Source: an uncultured Clostridia bacterium
GTDB taxonomy: Bacteria > Bacillota > Clostridia > Oscillospirales > Oscillospiraceae
Assembly: GCA_945877365.1 (NCBI GenBank)
Contig: CAMCRV010000010.1
Coordinates: 1 to 64,000, forward strand
DNA length: 64,000 nucleotides
Direction of reading: 5' to 3'
Shown here: positions 8,396-15,303 of the stretch, piece after piece
Layout of the letters: each line of letters starts with the position of its first letter
Position numbering within the stretch: position 1 is the first letter of the stretch
Translations under genes and position numbers: made by a program
Notes under the pieces: generated by a model
Database searches by the model: none
The model's input: only the letters and a program-made list of their open reading frames with translations
Told to the model about the DNA's origin: nothing

Positions 8396-9532
8396 TTATC
8401 GACTCTTCTTTCTCTGGTTGTCGGTATACATATAGTAATCGCACTTGATCATGCCGTTGTAGAGCTTGCGCTTTTTGTCCGCCCGGCGGCCGAAGTAGTG
8501 CTCAAACTCCGGCTCGGAGGTGATGATATACTTTTTCCAGCCGTCGGCATATTTCAGGTGCCGCCCCAGAGCCTGATACAGCCGCTGGGCGCTCTGCTGC
8601 TCCAGCATCCGCTGACCGTAGGGGGGATTGCAAATCAGACAACCTTCCTGGGCAGGCAGATCCATTTTGGTGGCGTCCCCATCCCGGAAGCAGATGCAGT
8701 CCCCCACCCCGGCCTTCCGGGCATTGGCGATAGACAGGGAAATGCACTTGGGGTCATTGTCGGAGCCAAGGATCTGGTATTTGCCGTGAAACTCCTTGTC
8801 CTTTGCCTCCGTCCGTACATCGCCCCAGATTGCAGGCTCCACCCAGGAAAACGCCTCGGCAGCGAACCGGCGGTTCATGCCGGGAGCCCGGTTCCGGGCG
8901 ATGAGGGCGGCCTCGATGGGAATGGTGCCGGAGCCACAGAAGGGATCCCAGATGAAATCCCGACCCCGGTAGTGGGTCAGCTGCACCATGGCGGCAGCCA
9001 GCGTCTCCCGGAGGGGGGCGTCGTTGCCCACAGCCCGATAGCCCCGCTTGTGCAACCCCGACCCGGAGGTGTCCAGATACAGCTGCACCCGGTCGTTCAT
9101 AATGGAAAATTGCAGCTGGTATTTTGCCCCGGTTTCCGGCAGCCAGCTGACGCCGTATTTCTCCCCCAGCCGCTTGCAGGCGGCTTTTTTGATGATGGCC
9201 TGACAGTCCGGCACGCTCATGAGCTGGGAGTTCAGGCAGTGCCCCTTCACGGGGAAGCTGCCGTCTTTGGGGATGAAGTCCTCCAGATTGGTGCGGACGA
9301 CCCCCTGAAACAGCTCCTCAAAGGTGGTGGCCCGGAAATCCGCCAGCACCAGCAGCACACGCTCACCGGTGCGCAGGCAAAGATTCGCCTTGGCCATCTC
9401 CCGGACGCCGCCGGAAAACAGCACCCGTCCGTTCTCCACCCGGACATTCTGTGCATCCATCCGGCGCAGCTCGTCACCGGCCAGTCCCTCCAGCCCGAAC
9501 AGGCAGGGGACGGAAAATTCCAAATTCGACAT
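8396..9532 (-). CDS. THUMP-domain SAM-dependent rRNA methyltransferase (RlmL N-terminal-like)
   Basis: A 378-aa protein with an N-terminal THUMP/ferredoxin-like RNA-binding part (about 1-160) and a class I methyltransferase domain. Seen motifs are DPFCGSGTIPIEAAL (SAM motif I, about 195-209) and NPPYGQRM (catalytic motif IV, about 303). This matches the YpsC/RlmL family that makes m2G in 23S rRNA; the exact target base is inferred only. The last codons leave a 2-bp gap to the kinase gene. An upstream ribosome site with GGAGG precedes the ATG. Confidence 0.92.
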   Translation of the reverse strand: MSNLEFSVPCLFGLEGLAGDELRRMDAQNVRVENGRVLFSGGVREMAKANLCLRTGERVLLVLADFRATTFEELFQGVVRTNLEDFIPKDGSFPVKGHCLNSQLMSVPDCQAIIKKAACKRLGEKYGVSWLPETGAKYQLQFSIMNDRVQLYLDTSGSGLHKRGYRAVGNDAPLRETLAAAMVQLTHYRGRDFIWDPFCGSGTIPIEAALIARNRAPGMNRRFAAEAFSWVEPAIWGDVRTEAKDKEFHGKYQILGSDNDPKCISLSIANARKAGVGDCICFRDGDATKMDLPAQEGCLICNPPYGQRMLEQQSAQRLYQALGRHLKYADGWKKYIITSEPEFEHYFGRRADKKRKLYNGMIKCDYYMYTDNQRKKSR

Positions 9533-9548
9533 AGTACCTCCGTGATTC

Positions 9549-10094
9549 CTATGGGATGATCTTATTTGCCTTCAGATAGCGCTCCTCCTCGGAGAAGACG
9601 CAGCCGCAGTATTTCTGCATATAGAATCCATGCTCCCGGGCGAAGGTCTGCCCGTCCCGGAAATAGGGGCGGAAGTCCCGGTAGAGAAATTCCACACCGT
9701 ACTCCGCCGCGGCACGCTCTGCCACCTCACGCATCAGCTCGTGGTTCTGGTAGGGGCTGATGAACAGGGAGGAGGTGAAGCTGTCAAAGCCCCCTTCCGC
9801 CGCCTGCCGGGCGGTTTCAAACAGCCGCATTTCGTAGCACTTGACGCAGCGGTGGGGGATATCCTCCGCCACGGCACGGACAAAGGGGCGCAGGCCATAG
9901 TCGTTGCGCTCGATGACCGGCAGTTCGATGGTCTGGGCGTATTCTCTCAGGCAGTTGCGCCGGGCGCGGTATTCCGTAAAGGGGTGGATATTGGGATTGT
10001 ACCAGAAGCCGGTGACCTCCAGACCATCGCCCCGGAGCACCTCAATGGGCTGGTTGGCGCAGGGGGCACAGCAGATGTGTAAGAGGGTGTTCAT
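9549..10094 (-). CDS. queH: Epoxyqueuosine reductase QueH
   Basis: A 181-aa protein of the QueH (former DUF208) family, which reduces epoxyqueuosine to queuosine in tRNA. It shows the N-terminal CCAPC motif (Cys8, Cys9, Cys12) and HRCVKCYEMRL, plus a late cysteine pair in YCGCVFS. These supply the iron-sulfur and metal ligands known for the family. The ATG at 10094 follows AAAGGAGG; the longer frame reads into a family D repeat. It is the first gene of a three-gene minus-strand operon. Confidence 0.93.
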   Translation of the reverse strand: MNTLLHICCAPCANQPIEVLRGDGLEVTGFWYNPNIHPFTEYRARRNCLREYAQTIELPVIERNDYGLRPFVRAVAEDIPHRCVKCYEMRLFETARQAAEGGFDSFTSSLFISPYQNHELMREVAERAAAEYGVEFLYRDFRPYFRDGQTFAREHGFYMQKYCGCVFSEEERYLKANKIIP

Positions 10095-10110
10095 GGGGAA
10101 AGCCTCCTTT

Positions 10111-10241
10111 AGTTCAGTTGACAGTGTACAGTTGATAGTTGACAGTTGTGATGTCCCTTCGGGACAAATTAAAAAAACTATTTTATTCATCCCCGAAGGG
10201 GATACCTTAACTGTCAACTGTCCACTTTCAACTGTCAACTA
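10111..10241. repeat. Heptad-armed repeat, family D copy 2 (complete)
   Basis: The left arm is tandem 7-mers of the type TTGACAG; the right arm is CTGTCAA 7-mers. Between them are GTCCCTTCGGGAC and ATCCCCGAAGGGGAT, separated by an A/T-rich spacer. It is the clearest full copy of the family. It lies directly upstream of the queH ribosome site. Nothing else is seen in the 292-bp gap apart from the terminator at its left end. Confidence 0.75.
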
Positions 10242-10354
10242 AATATTCCTTTTTTCAAAGACATTCCCTCAGAGGGGAAGGCATTGACCGGCAGAATTTT
10301 TCAAATCAAGTCATTATAACATGGCATTTTTCCGATTGCAAGGCAGTTTTTGCA

Positions 10355-10384
10355 GAAAAAGGAGCCGCATTGCGGCTCCTTTGG
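10355..10384 (-). terminator. Terminator of the SH3 lipoprotein gene
   Basis: AAAGGAGCCGCA-T-TGCGGCTCCTTT just after the stop at 10387 (minus strand), with T/A-rich tails. Confidence 0.8.
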
Positions 10385-10386
10385 TT

Positions 10387-11253
10387 TTATCCGTGGAAAT
10401 CTCCCGTCATGGCGTTGACAGTCACATAGGGCACCAGCTCATCGTTGATGCGCACATAGACCTGATAGATATTCGTGTCAATCTCCTCGTAGCGCTCCGG
10501 CTTCACCTTGTACTCCTCCCACAGCTTCTTTTCAAAAACCTCCTGCCAGTCTGCCGGGGGCGAGGGGACGGCTGCCGGGGTATCGTCGGGGAAGGCATCC
10601 CGCCAAACGGTGGTGCTGGCCTCGCAGGTCCATTTGCCGCTCTTGCTGGGCTGGTAGCGGCGGCCGTCGGTGTCGTACCAGTTTCCGTCGGTGGCCTTGT
10701 AGACCTGAATGGACTGACTCTTATCCTCGGTGTAAAGGGTAAAGCTCTCCGTGGTGAGCTTCAATCCCATGCTTTCCGCGGTGGGCTTGGTCTTGCCGAT
10801 GTACATGGAGGCCACATAGGCGGTCTTGCCGTTATAGTTGATGCGGTACCAGCCGATGTCCACGCCGTTCTCCTGCACGGAGCCGTTGACCTCCACCTCC
10901 GTGCCCAGAAACAGTCCTCCCAGACGGGTGGATGCAGCGTTGGGCTGGGAACGGACATTCAGCTGCTGGGCATTGGTGACATAGCCCGTAAACTGCACCG
11001 AAGCGATGGTCTGCTGGGGCTTTGTGGCCTCCGTGGGGGCAGTGGTGGGTGCCGTGGTAGGGGCGGTGGTAGGCTCCGTGGTGGGAGCGGTGGTGGGTGC
11101 GGTGGTGGGTGCAGTGGTTGGAGCAGTGGTTTCCGCAGTGGTGGGTTCCTCCGTCACCAGCATGGGAGCGGTAGGCTCCGGTTGTTTCTTCCTGCCGCAG
11201 CCGGTGAGCACCAGCGACAGCAGCACAAGTGTGAGAATCAGCAGTCTTTTCAT
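10387..11253 (-). CDS. SH3-domain lipoprotein with PTTA tandem repeats
   Basis: A 288-aa protein. Residues 1-18 are a signal peptide with lipobox LTGC (Cys19). Residues about 38-75 are a 4-residue repeat, mostly PTTA with one PTTE. A bacterial SH3 domain follows (about 90-150, with LNVRSQPNAAS and GWYRINYNGKTAYVAS), then an unrecognised C-terminal domain. The Thr/Pro tract is probably a flexible or glycosylated spacer across the wall, and the SH3 domain may bind peptidoglycan. The 12-bp DNA repeat could change length by slippage. It starts 10 bp after mtaB ends, in the same operon. Confidence 0.8.
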   Translation of the reverse strand: MKRLLILTLVLLSLVLTGCGRKKQPEPTAPMLVTEEPTTAETTAPTTAPTTAPTTAPTTEPTTAPTTAPTTAPTEATKPQQTIASVQFTGYVTNAQQLNVRSQPNAASTRLGGLFLGTEVEVNGSVQENGVDIGWYRINYNGKTAYVASMYIGKTKPTAESMGLKLTTESFTLYTEDKSQSIQVYKATDGNWYDTDGRRYQPSKSGKWTCEASTTVWRDAFPDDTPAAVPSPPADWQEVFEKKLWEEYKVKPERYEEIDTNIYQVYVRINDELVPYVTVNAMTGDFHG

Positions 11254-11263
11254 AGTTTCCTCC

Positions 11264-12550
11264 TCAGATCAGGGTGCCCTGCACGCCGTCGGCGTACAGG
11301 CCGGTAATTGCGACCTTTGCGATCACATTGTGCAGATCCTCCCCCGGGGCATAGACCCGGATGTAATTCCTCCCGTGGCCGGTGTAAAAGGGTCCGGCCT
11401 TCTCTTCAAACAAAACCTCCTGAACCGTGCCCACCAGAGACTGCCGGTAATCCCGGTTCATCTCCTCCGCCACAGCCATGGCTGCCCGGCTCCGCTCCTC
11501 CTTCACGGCGTTGCCCAGCTGACCGGGCATCTTATCCGCCGGAGTTCCGGGGCGGCGGGAGTAGGGGAAGATGTGCATATCCGCAAAGCCGCATCTGCGG
11601 ATAAAGCGCAGGCTCTCCTGAAACTCCTCCTCGCTTTCCCCGGGGAAGGCCACGATCATGTCCGTGGTGATGGCACAGCCGGGGAAATGGGCTTTCAGAA
11701 GCTCCACACTTTCCAGATACCGGGCAGTGTCGTACTTCCGGCGCATCCGCTGGAGCACCGTGTCGCAGCCCGACTGCATGGAAAGGTGAAACTGGGGGCA
11801 CAGATTGGGAAACGCTTTCAGCCGGAGGCAGAAATCCTCCGTGACGATCCGGGGCTCCAGACTGCCCAGCCGGATCCGCAGTTCGGGAACGGCGGAACAA
11901 ATGGCGGCAATCAGGTCGATAACCGGGGGCTTCCCCGGCAGATCCACGCCCCAACTGGCAATTTCGATACCGGTGAGGACAATCTCCCGGTAGCCCCGGT
12001 CTGCCAGCTCTTTGGCCTGCTCCACCGCCAGCTCCAGTGGCGCGGAGCGGACGGGACCCCGGGTATAGGGAATGATGCAGTAGGAGCAGAAATTGACGCA
12101 GCCGTCCTGCACCTTCAGCATGGCTCGTGTGCGCTCCTCCAGACCGCCGGCCGGCAGAACCTCAAAGCTGCGGCGGCTCAGGGCGTTGTCCAGATGCTCC
12201 TGATGCTGCCGGGTGGACAGAGCCTTCAAAAAATCCTCCAGAAATTCCTGCCGGTTTCCGCTGCCTCCCAGCACATCGATGCCCAGCTCCCGGACGGCCT
12301 CCGGGGCGTGCTGGCAGTAGCAGCCGCAGACCCCCAGAATGGCATCGGGATTCTCCCGGCGGCACCGGCGGATCACCGCCCGGTTTTTCTTGTCCGCCAC
12401 GGCGGTGACGGAGCAGGTATTGATGATATAGCCGTCACAGCGTTCCGAAAAGGAGCCGATGGTGTGACCCAGCTCCGTCAGGATACGCTCCATGGCCTGT
12501 GTCTCATATTGATTGGTTTTGCATCCAAGGGTATAAAAAGCTACTTTCAT
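11264..12550 (-). CDS. mtaB: tRNA t6A37 methylthiotransferase MtaB
   Basis: A 428-aa radical-SAM methylthiotransferase. The N-terminal domain has Cys10 (TLGCKTN), the cysteine in NTCSVT, and GVCGCY for the auxiliary cluster. The radical SAM site is CVNFCSYC (CxxxCxxC), and a TRAM-like C-terminal region follows. MtaB converts t6A37 to ms2t6A37 in tRNAs reading ANN codons; the choice over MiaB and RimO rests on overall sequence resemblance. The ATG at 12550 has GGTGG eight bases upstream; an ATG two codons earlier is also possible. Confidence 0.9.
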   Translation of the reverse strand: MKVAFYTLGCKTNQYETQAMERILTELGHTIGSFSERCDGYIINTCSVTAVADKKNRAVIRRCRRENPDAILGVCGCYCQHAPEAVRELGIDVLGGSGNRQEFLEDFLKALSTRQHQEHLDNALSRRSFEVLPAGGLEERTRAMLKVQDGCVNFCSYCIIPYTRGPVRSAPLELAVEQAKELADRGYREIVLTGIEIASWGVDLPGKPPVIDLIAAICSAVPELRIRLGSLEPRIVTEDFCLRLKAFPNLCPQFHLSMQSGCDTVLQRMRRKYDTARYLESVELLKAHFPGCAITTDMIVAFPGESEEEFQESLRFIRRCGFADMHIFPYSRRPGTPADKMPGQLGNAVKEERSRAAMAVAEEMNRDYRQSLVGTVQEVLFEEKAGPFYTGHGRNYIRVYAPGEDLHNVIAKVAITGLYADGVQGTLI

Positions 12551-12606
12551 TGTCATTTCCACCAAATATAATATTACCAAACTGTGAATATTGTCTCATT
12601 TCCCAG

Positions 12607-12635
12607 TTGAAAACCCCTATTTCACCTGATATAAT
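12607..12635 (+). promoter_or_regulatory. SigA-type promoter for the HPr-like gene
   Basis: TTGAAA, 17-bp spacer, TATAAT. It gives a leader of about 95 nt before the ATG at 12737. Confidence 0.65.
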
Positions 12636-12736
12636 ACATTACATCCATAAATAAATTCGGGTAAAAAGAGGCTTATCAATTCTTGCCTCCCAATTATACA
12701 CGATAGAATCCTGTTTGTACAGTCTGGGAGGAAAAC

Positions 12737-12967
12737 ATGACACTGGAAATTAAACTGGAATCGGTAAAGGATGTGCAGGACTTTGTGTCCATGGCCACCG
12801 CCTGCCACTACCCGGTTGCGGTAGACTGCGGTGGATTTTCGGTAAACGGAAAGAGCTTTATGGAAATGTTCTGCATCGATCTGCGCAGGAGGCTGACCGT
12901 CACCGTGGACTGTGGCAATGATCCCTGCCCTGATTTCTGCCAGGCAGCAGCCCGGTTCCAAATTTAA
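12737..12967 (+). CDS. Small HPr-fold-like protein without the phosphorylatable histidine
   Basis: A 76-aa protein. The order of segments (LESVKDVQDFV, VDCGGFSVNGKSFMEMFCIDL, LTVTV) resembles HPr phosphocarriers, where KSIMGIFSLDL is the usual equivalent. The active-site GLHARPA motif of true HPr is absent: the region reads TACHYPVAV. It is therefore unlikely to be the PTS phosphocarrier and may be regulatory. Cysteines are unusually common (five). The ATG follows GGGAGG closely. A terminator and a conserved 95-nt element follow. Confidence 0.65.
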   Translation: MTLEIKLESVKDVQDFVSMATACHYPVAVDCGGFSVNGKSFMEMFCIDLRRRLTVTVDCGNDPCPDFCQAAARFQI

Positions 12968-12982
12968 ATATGGCTCTAGCAG

Positions 12983-13016
12983 CACCGTCCCGGGAATACC
13001 TGGGGCGGGTTTTTTT
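12983..13016 (+). terminator. Terminator after the HPr-like gene
   Basis: Imperfect GC-rich hairpin (CCGTCCCGGG / CCTGGGGCGG) followed by a run of seven T. Confidence 0.65.
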
Positions 13017-13110
13017 GTCCGGATGCCCGGGCGGGCAATTACGAGAGGTTAGTCCGGTGGTAATCTTTCCATCCTCTGGGCGCGCCCGGTTCGTGACTGC
13101 GGAAACAATC
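13017..13110 (+). other. Conserved 95-nt element, copy 1 (candidate structured RNA)
   Basis: Read on the plus strand it begins with the hairpin GTCCGG-ATGC-CCGGGC (13017-13032). It then has ACGAGAGG, CCATCC, and a short hairpin GGG-CGCG-CCC followed by GGTTCG (13078-13093). It ends near GCGGAAACAATC, just before a terminator hairpin. Homologous copies lie after pnp and after rpsR. No protein is encoded. I do not recognise a named RNA family. Confidence 0.6.
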
Positions 13111-13117
13111 TATTGAA

Positions 13118-13147
13118 AAAGTCCTCCCCATTTGGGGAGGACTTCTT
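13118..13147. terminator. Terminator shared by thiT and the upstream element
   Basis: AAGTCCTCCCC-ATT-TGGGGAGGACTT, with A/T runs on both sides, between the conserved element (+) and the thiT stop codon (-). Confidence 0.8.
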
Positions 13148-13148
13148 C

Positions 13149-13799
13149 TTATGCCATTTTCCTGACGATGCCGGGAATCCGTGCAATCAGCAGGGCTGCC
13201 ACAGCGGTGAGGATCATCTCGGGAATCATGTACATTCCGTTGTACACCAGGGAATAGACCCAGCCCAGAGCGGTGGGGGACAGGCTGGACACCAGATTGG
13301 CGCCCCACTGGGGGAAGCCCTCCTGCGTAAAGAACCACTCAGCCCAGCCGGAGAACAGGATGTAGCCGGACAGGACATGGGCGGCATACCGGGCGGCCAG
13401 AGCCAGGAGGCTTCCCAGCATCAGGCCTCTGCCGGGCTTGCTGTCATTCCGGAAGGCACCACCCAGACCCAGCAGGGTGTAGGCCAGAATGTAGTCCAGC
13501 AGGCACATGATGCAGGCGTTCAGCAGCATGGCGTCGTCACCGAAGTAACCGGGCTGGAAGGCGGCGGCCACGGTCTTGGCGCCGATGAGCATCTCAATCA
13601 GGGCATAGGTGAAGGAGGCCACGAAGCCCCACTTCATGCCATAGCGGTAGGAAATCAGCACCACCGGCAGCATACTCACCAGTGTCACCTGTCCGCCGAA
13701 GGGCATCTCGGGAATGATCATCTTGGCGGTGAACTCCAGCACCACTGCCAGAGCCAGCAGCATGGCGCTTTCCGTCAGGCGTTTTGTCTTGTTTGTCAT
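13149..13799 (-). CDS. thiT: Thiamine-specific ECF transporter S component (ThiT-like)
   Basis: A 216-aa membrane protein with about six hydrophobic helices, beginning with TNKTKRLTESAMLLALAVVLEF, as in ThiT proteins. ThiT binds thiamine at the outer membrane face and works with shared ECF T and A subunits, which are not in this window. Two things support the substrate assignment: the family resemblance and a TPP riboswitch directly upstream. The ATG at 13799 follows AAAGGAG. A terminator hairpin between riboswitch and start provides the control point. Confidence 0.85.
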   Translation of the reverse strand: MTNKTKRLTESAMLLALAVVLEFTAKMIIPEMPFGGQVTLVSMLPVVLISYRYGMKWGFVASFTYALIEMLIGAKTVAAAFQPGYFGDDAMLLNACIMCLLDYILAYTLLGLGGAFRNDSKPGRGLMLGSLLALAARYAAHVLSGYILFSGWAEWFFTQEGFPQWGANLVSSLSPTALGWVYSLVYNGMYMIPEMILTAVAALLIARIPGIVRKMA

Positions 13800-13824
13800 G
13801 GTAATTTGCTCCTTTACAGAAAAA

Positions 13825-13860
13825 TGTCGCATTGCAAACCCGTCCAGGTGCAATGCGACA
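13825..13860 (-). terminator. Riboswitch expression-platform terminator
   Basis: A perfect 12-bp stem, TGTCGCATTGCA / TGCAATGCGACA, with a 12-nt loop. On the minus strand it is followed by ATTTTTC. It lies between the TPP aptamer and the thiT ribosome site, so TPP binding probably favours this hairpin and stops transcription. Confidence 0.8.
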
Positions 13861-13883
13861 CAAAAAAGCATCCCATATGTGCA

Positions 13884-13985
13884 TCTTTCCCTCCGACGGT
13901 ACTGACCGTATCAGGTTCACGGGTCTGGGCTACCAAGCCCACTCTCAGCCGGATGCACCCGGCTCCCCGAAGACTAATCTGTTCT
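13884..13985 (-). promoter_or_regulatory. TPP riboswitch (THI element)
   Basis: The minus strand carries the conserved THI-box blocks: GGGGAGCC...GGCTGAGAG, then ACCCGTGAACCTGATACGG, then CGGAGGGAAAG. Between them is a variable stem (GGGCTTGGTAGCCC). The order and spacing match the TPP aptamer. It sits between a strong promoter (13997-14024) and the thiT terminator. Confidence 0.95.
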
Positions 13986-13996
13986 GCGATGCTCCT

Positions 13997-14024
13997 ATTA
14001 TAGCGCGGTGGCGAAATTTGTCAA
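13997..14024 (-). promoter_or_regulatory. Promoter of the TPP riboswitch-thiT transcript
   Basis: TTGACA, 16-bp spacer, TATAAT on the minus strand. The -35 box overlaps the 3' end of the upstream HIT gene. Confidence 0.8.
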
Positions 14025-14362
14025 GCCATTTCCAGTGCCAGAGCCTTGCCCCCCAGAATGTGGAAGTGCAGGTGCTGCACCGTCTGGCCGGCATCGGCGC
14101 CGCAGTTGGAAACCACCCGGTAGCCCCCGGTCAGATTCTCGGCAGCGGCGATTTTGGGAATCTGGGTGAAGATGTGAGCCACCACGCAGGCGTTGTCGGC
14201 GGTGATGGCGTTGCAGTCGGCAATGTGGGTCTTGGGCACCACCAGGATGTGGGTGGGAGCCTGGGGGTTGATGTCCCGGAAGGCCAGAATCCTGTCGTCC
14301 TCATACACCTTTGTGGAGGGGATCTCCCCGGCCACGATCTTGCAGAATAAGCAGTTTTCCAT
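14021..14362 (-). CDS. hinT: HIT family (HinT-like) purine nucleotide hydrolase
   Basis: A 113-aa protein with the histidine triad QHLHFHILGG at the C-terminus, the N-terminal zinc-type CLFCKI start, and HILVVPKTHI. HinT proteins hydrolyse nucleoside phosphoramidates such as adenylated amines. Length and motifs match the family. It ends inside the -35 region of the thiT promoter, so the two units are tightly packed. Confidence 0.94.
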   Translation of the reverse strand: MENCLFCKIVAGEIPSTKVYEDDRILAFRDINPQAPTHILVVPKTHIADCNAITADNACVVAHIFTQIPKIAAAENLTGGYRVVSNCGADAGQTVQHLHFHILGGKALALEMA

Positions 14363-14397
14363 AGTTCTTCTCCTTTATTTTATTCTGATTCTCTTTT

Positions 14398-14429
14398 AAA
14401 ATGTTTCATCGATTCGGATGAAACATTTT
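14398..14429 (-). terminator. Terminator of the small exporter gene
   Basis: AAAATGTTTCATC / GATGAAACATTTT, 13-bp stem, loop CGATTC region, 16 bp past the stop of the exporter gene at 14445. It is A/T-rich with four T after the stem on the minus strand. Confidence 0.65.
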
Positions 14430-14444
14430 CATTGGAGAATCATA

Positions 14445-14918
14445 TTACAGGCCGAATACATGGATGCCAACCTTGCTGACAAACCCCATAATCAGACCCG
14501 CCAGAATCACGCCAAGTGACACCGCCGCACTAGTGGACTTGATGCCCATGTCCAGAAAGCTGGCAGCCAGAGTTCCCGTCCAGGCACCGGTGCCGGGGAT
14601 GGGAATCCCCACAAACAGCAGCAGCGCCATGAAGGAGCCGCCCCGCCCGGCACGCTGGGTCAGCCTGTGACCGCCCCGCTCCCCCTTCTCCAGACAGTGC
14701 AAGAAGAAGGGGCCGATGTATTTTTTGTTGCTGCCCCAGATCAGCACCTTCCGGGCAAAGAAATAGATAAAGGGTACCGGCAGCATATTGCCGATCACGC
14801 ACACGGCAAGTGCCTTGAAATAATCCAGGCCCATGCCCACCGCCATGACAACACCGCCCCGCAGCTCGATCAGCGGCACCATGGACACCAGAAAGACAAG
14901 CAGATATTTCCTCAGCAT
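14445..14918 (-). CDS. Small multidrug-export family membrane protein
   Basis: A 157-aa membrane protein with four or five hydrophobic segments and the motifs PLIELRGGVVMAVGMG, GNMLPVPFIYFFARKVL and VGIPIPGTGAWTG. These are characteristic of the Pfam small multi-drug export protein group (distantly DedA-like). The transported substrate is not known. The start ATG at 14918 follows GGGAG; the longer frame upstream has no ribosome site and reads through A/T-rich DNA. Confidence 0.8.
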   Translation of the reverse strand: MLRKYLLVFLVSMVPLIELRGGVVMAVGMGLDYFKALAVCVIGNMLPVPFIYFFARKVLIWGSNKKYIGPFFLHCLEKGERGGHRLTQRAGRGGSFMALLLFVGIPIPGTGAWTGTLAASFLDMGIKSTSAAVSLGVILAGLIMGFVSKVGIHVFGL

Positions 14919-15043
14919 TTCATTCTCCCAACGGATATTTGACCCAAGTATATCACAGTTTTTTCCCCTTCGCAACGGGATTTCCGGGAAAATGCTGAAA
15001 AAGGGTATGAATTTTTGGTGAATTTTTCCTGCTATCAATCATT

Positions 15044-15243
15044 CTGTCATTGCGAGCCAGTGCGCACACTGGCGTGGCAATCCGTTCTCCAAACGCTTTT
15101 GTCTTTATTGCGTTTTACGGCATATCTGTGCTTTCTTGGGCAAACGGATTCCCACGGCCGCTTCGATGAATGATAGAATGATTGCCACCGGCAATCATTG
15201 AGATTGCAGATTCGCTGCGCGGAGCACCACCTCGGAATGACAT
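15044..15243. repeat. Palindromic repeat, family E copy 3 (long form)
   Basis: Inverted ends CTGTCATTGCGA / TCGGAATGACA. It has a hairpin CCAGTG-CGCA-CACTGG (15055-15070), CAATCCG / CGGATT arms, and extra inverted sequence around ATGATTGCC...GGCAATCAT. With the terminator at 15262 it fills the 385-bp gap. No gene is visible there. Confidence 0.65.
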
Positions 15244-15261
15244 ACTCTTTTTTGCTACGCT

Positions 15262-15289
15262 AAAGGGCGCTGCGTTTGCAGCGCCCTTT
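15262..15289 (-). terminator. Terminator of the ROK kinase gene
   Basis: AAAGGGCGCTGC-GTTT-GCAGCGCCCTTT right after the stop at 15304 (minus strand). Confidence 0.8.
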
Positions 15290-15303
15290 GGGGAATTGAT
15301 CAT

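Noticed and set aside
13078-13100. GGTTCG in the conserved element taken as a tRNA T-loop
   Set aside because: The rest of the cloverleaf (acceptor stem, anticodon arm, GGTTCGANTC form) is absent.
14973-14990. ATTTCCGGGAAAAT near 14980 as a Noc-binding site
   Set aside because: It differs from the ATTTCCCGGGAAAT consensus by a shifted centre. One weak match in 64 kb is expected by chance.
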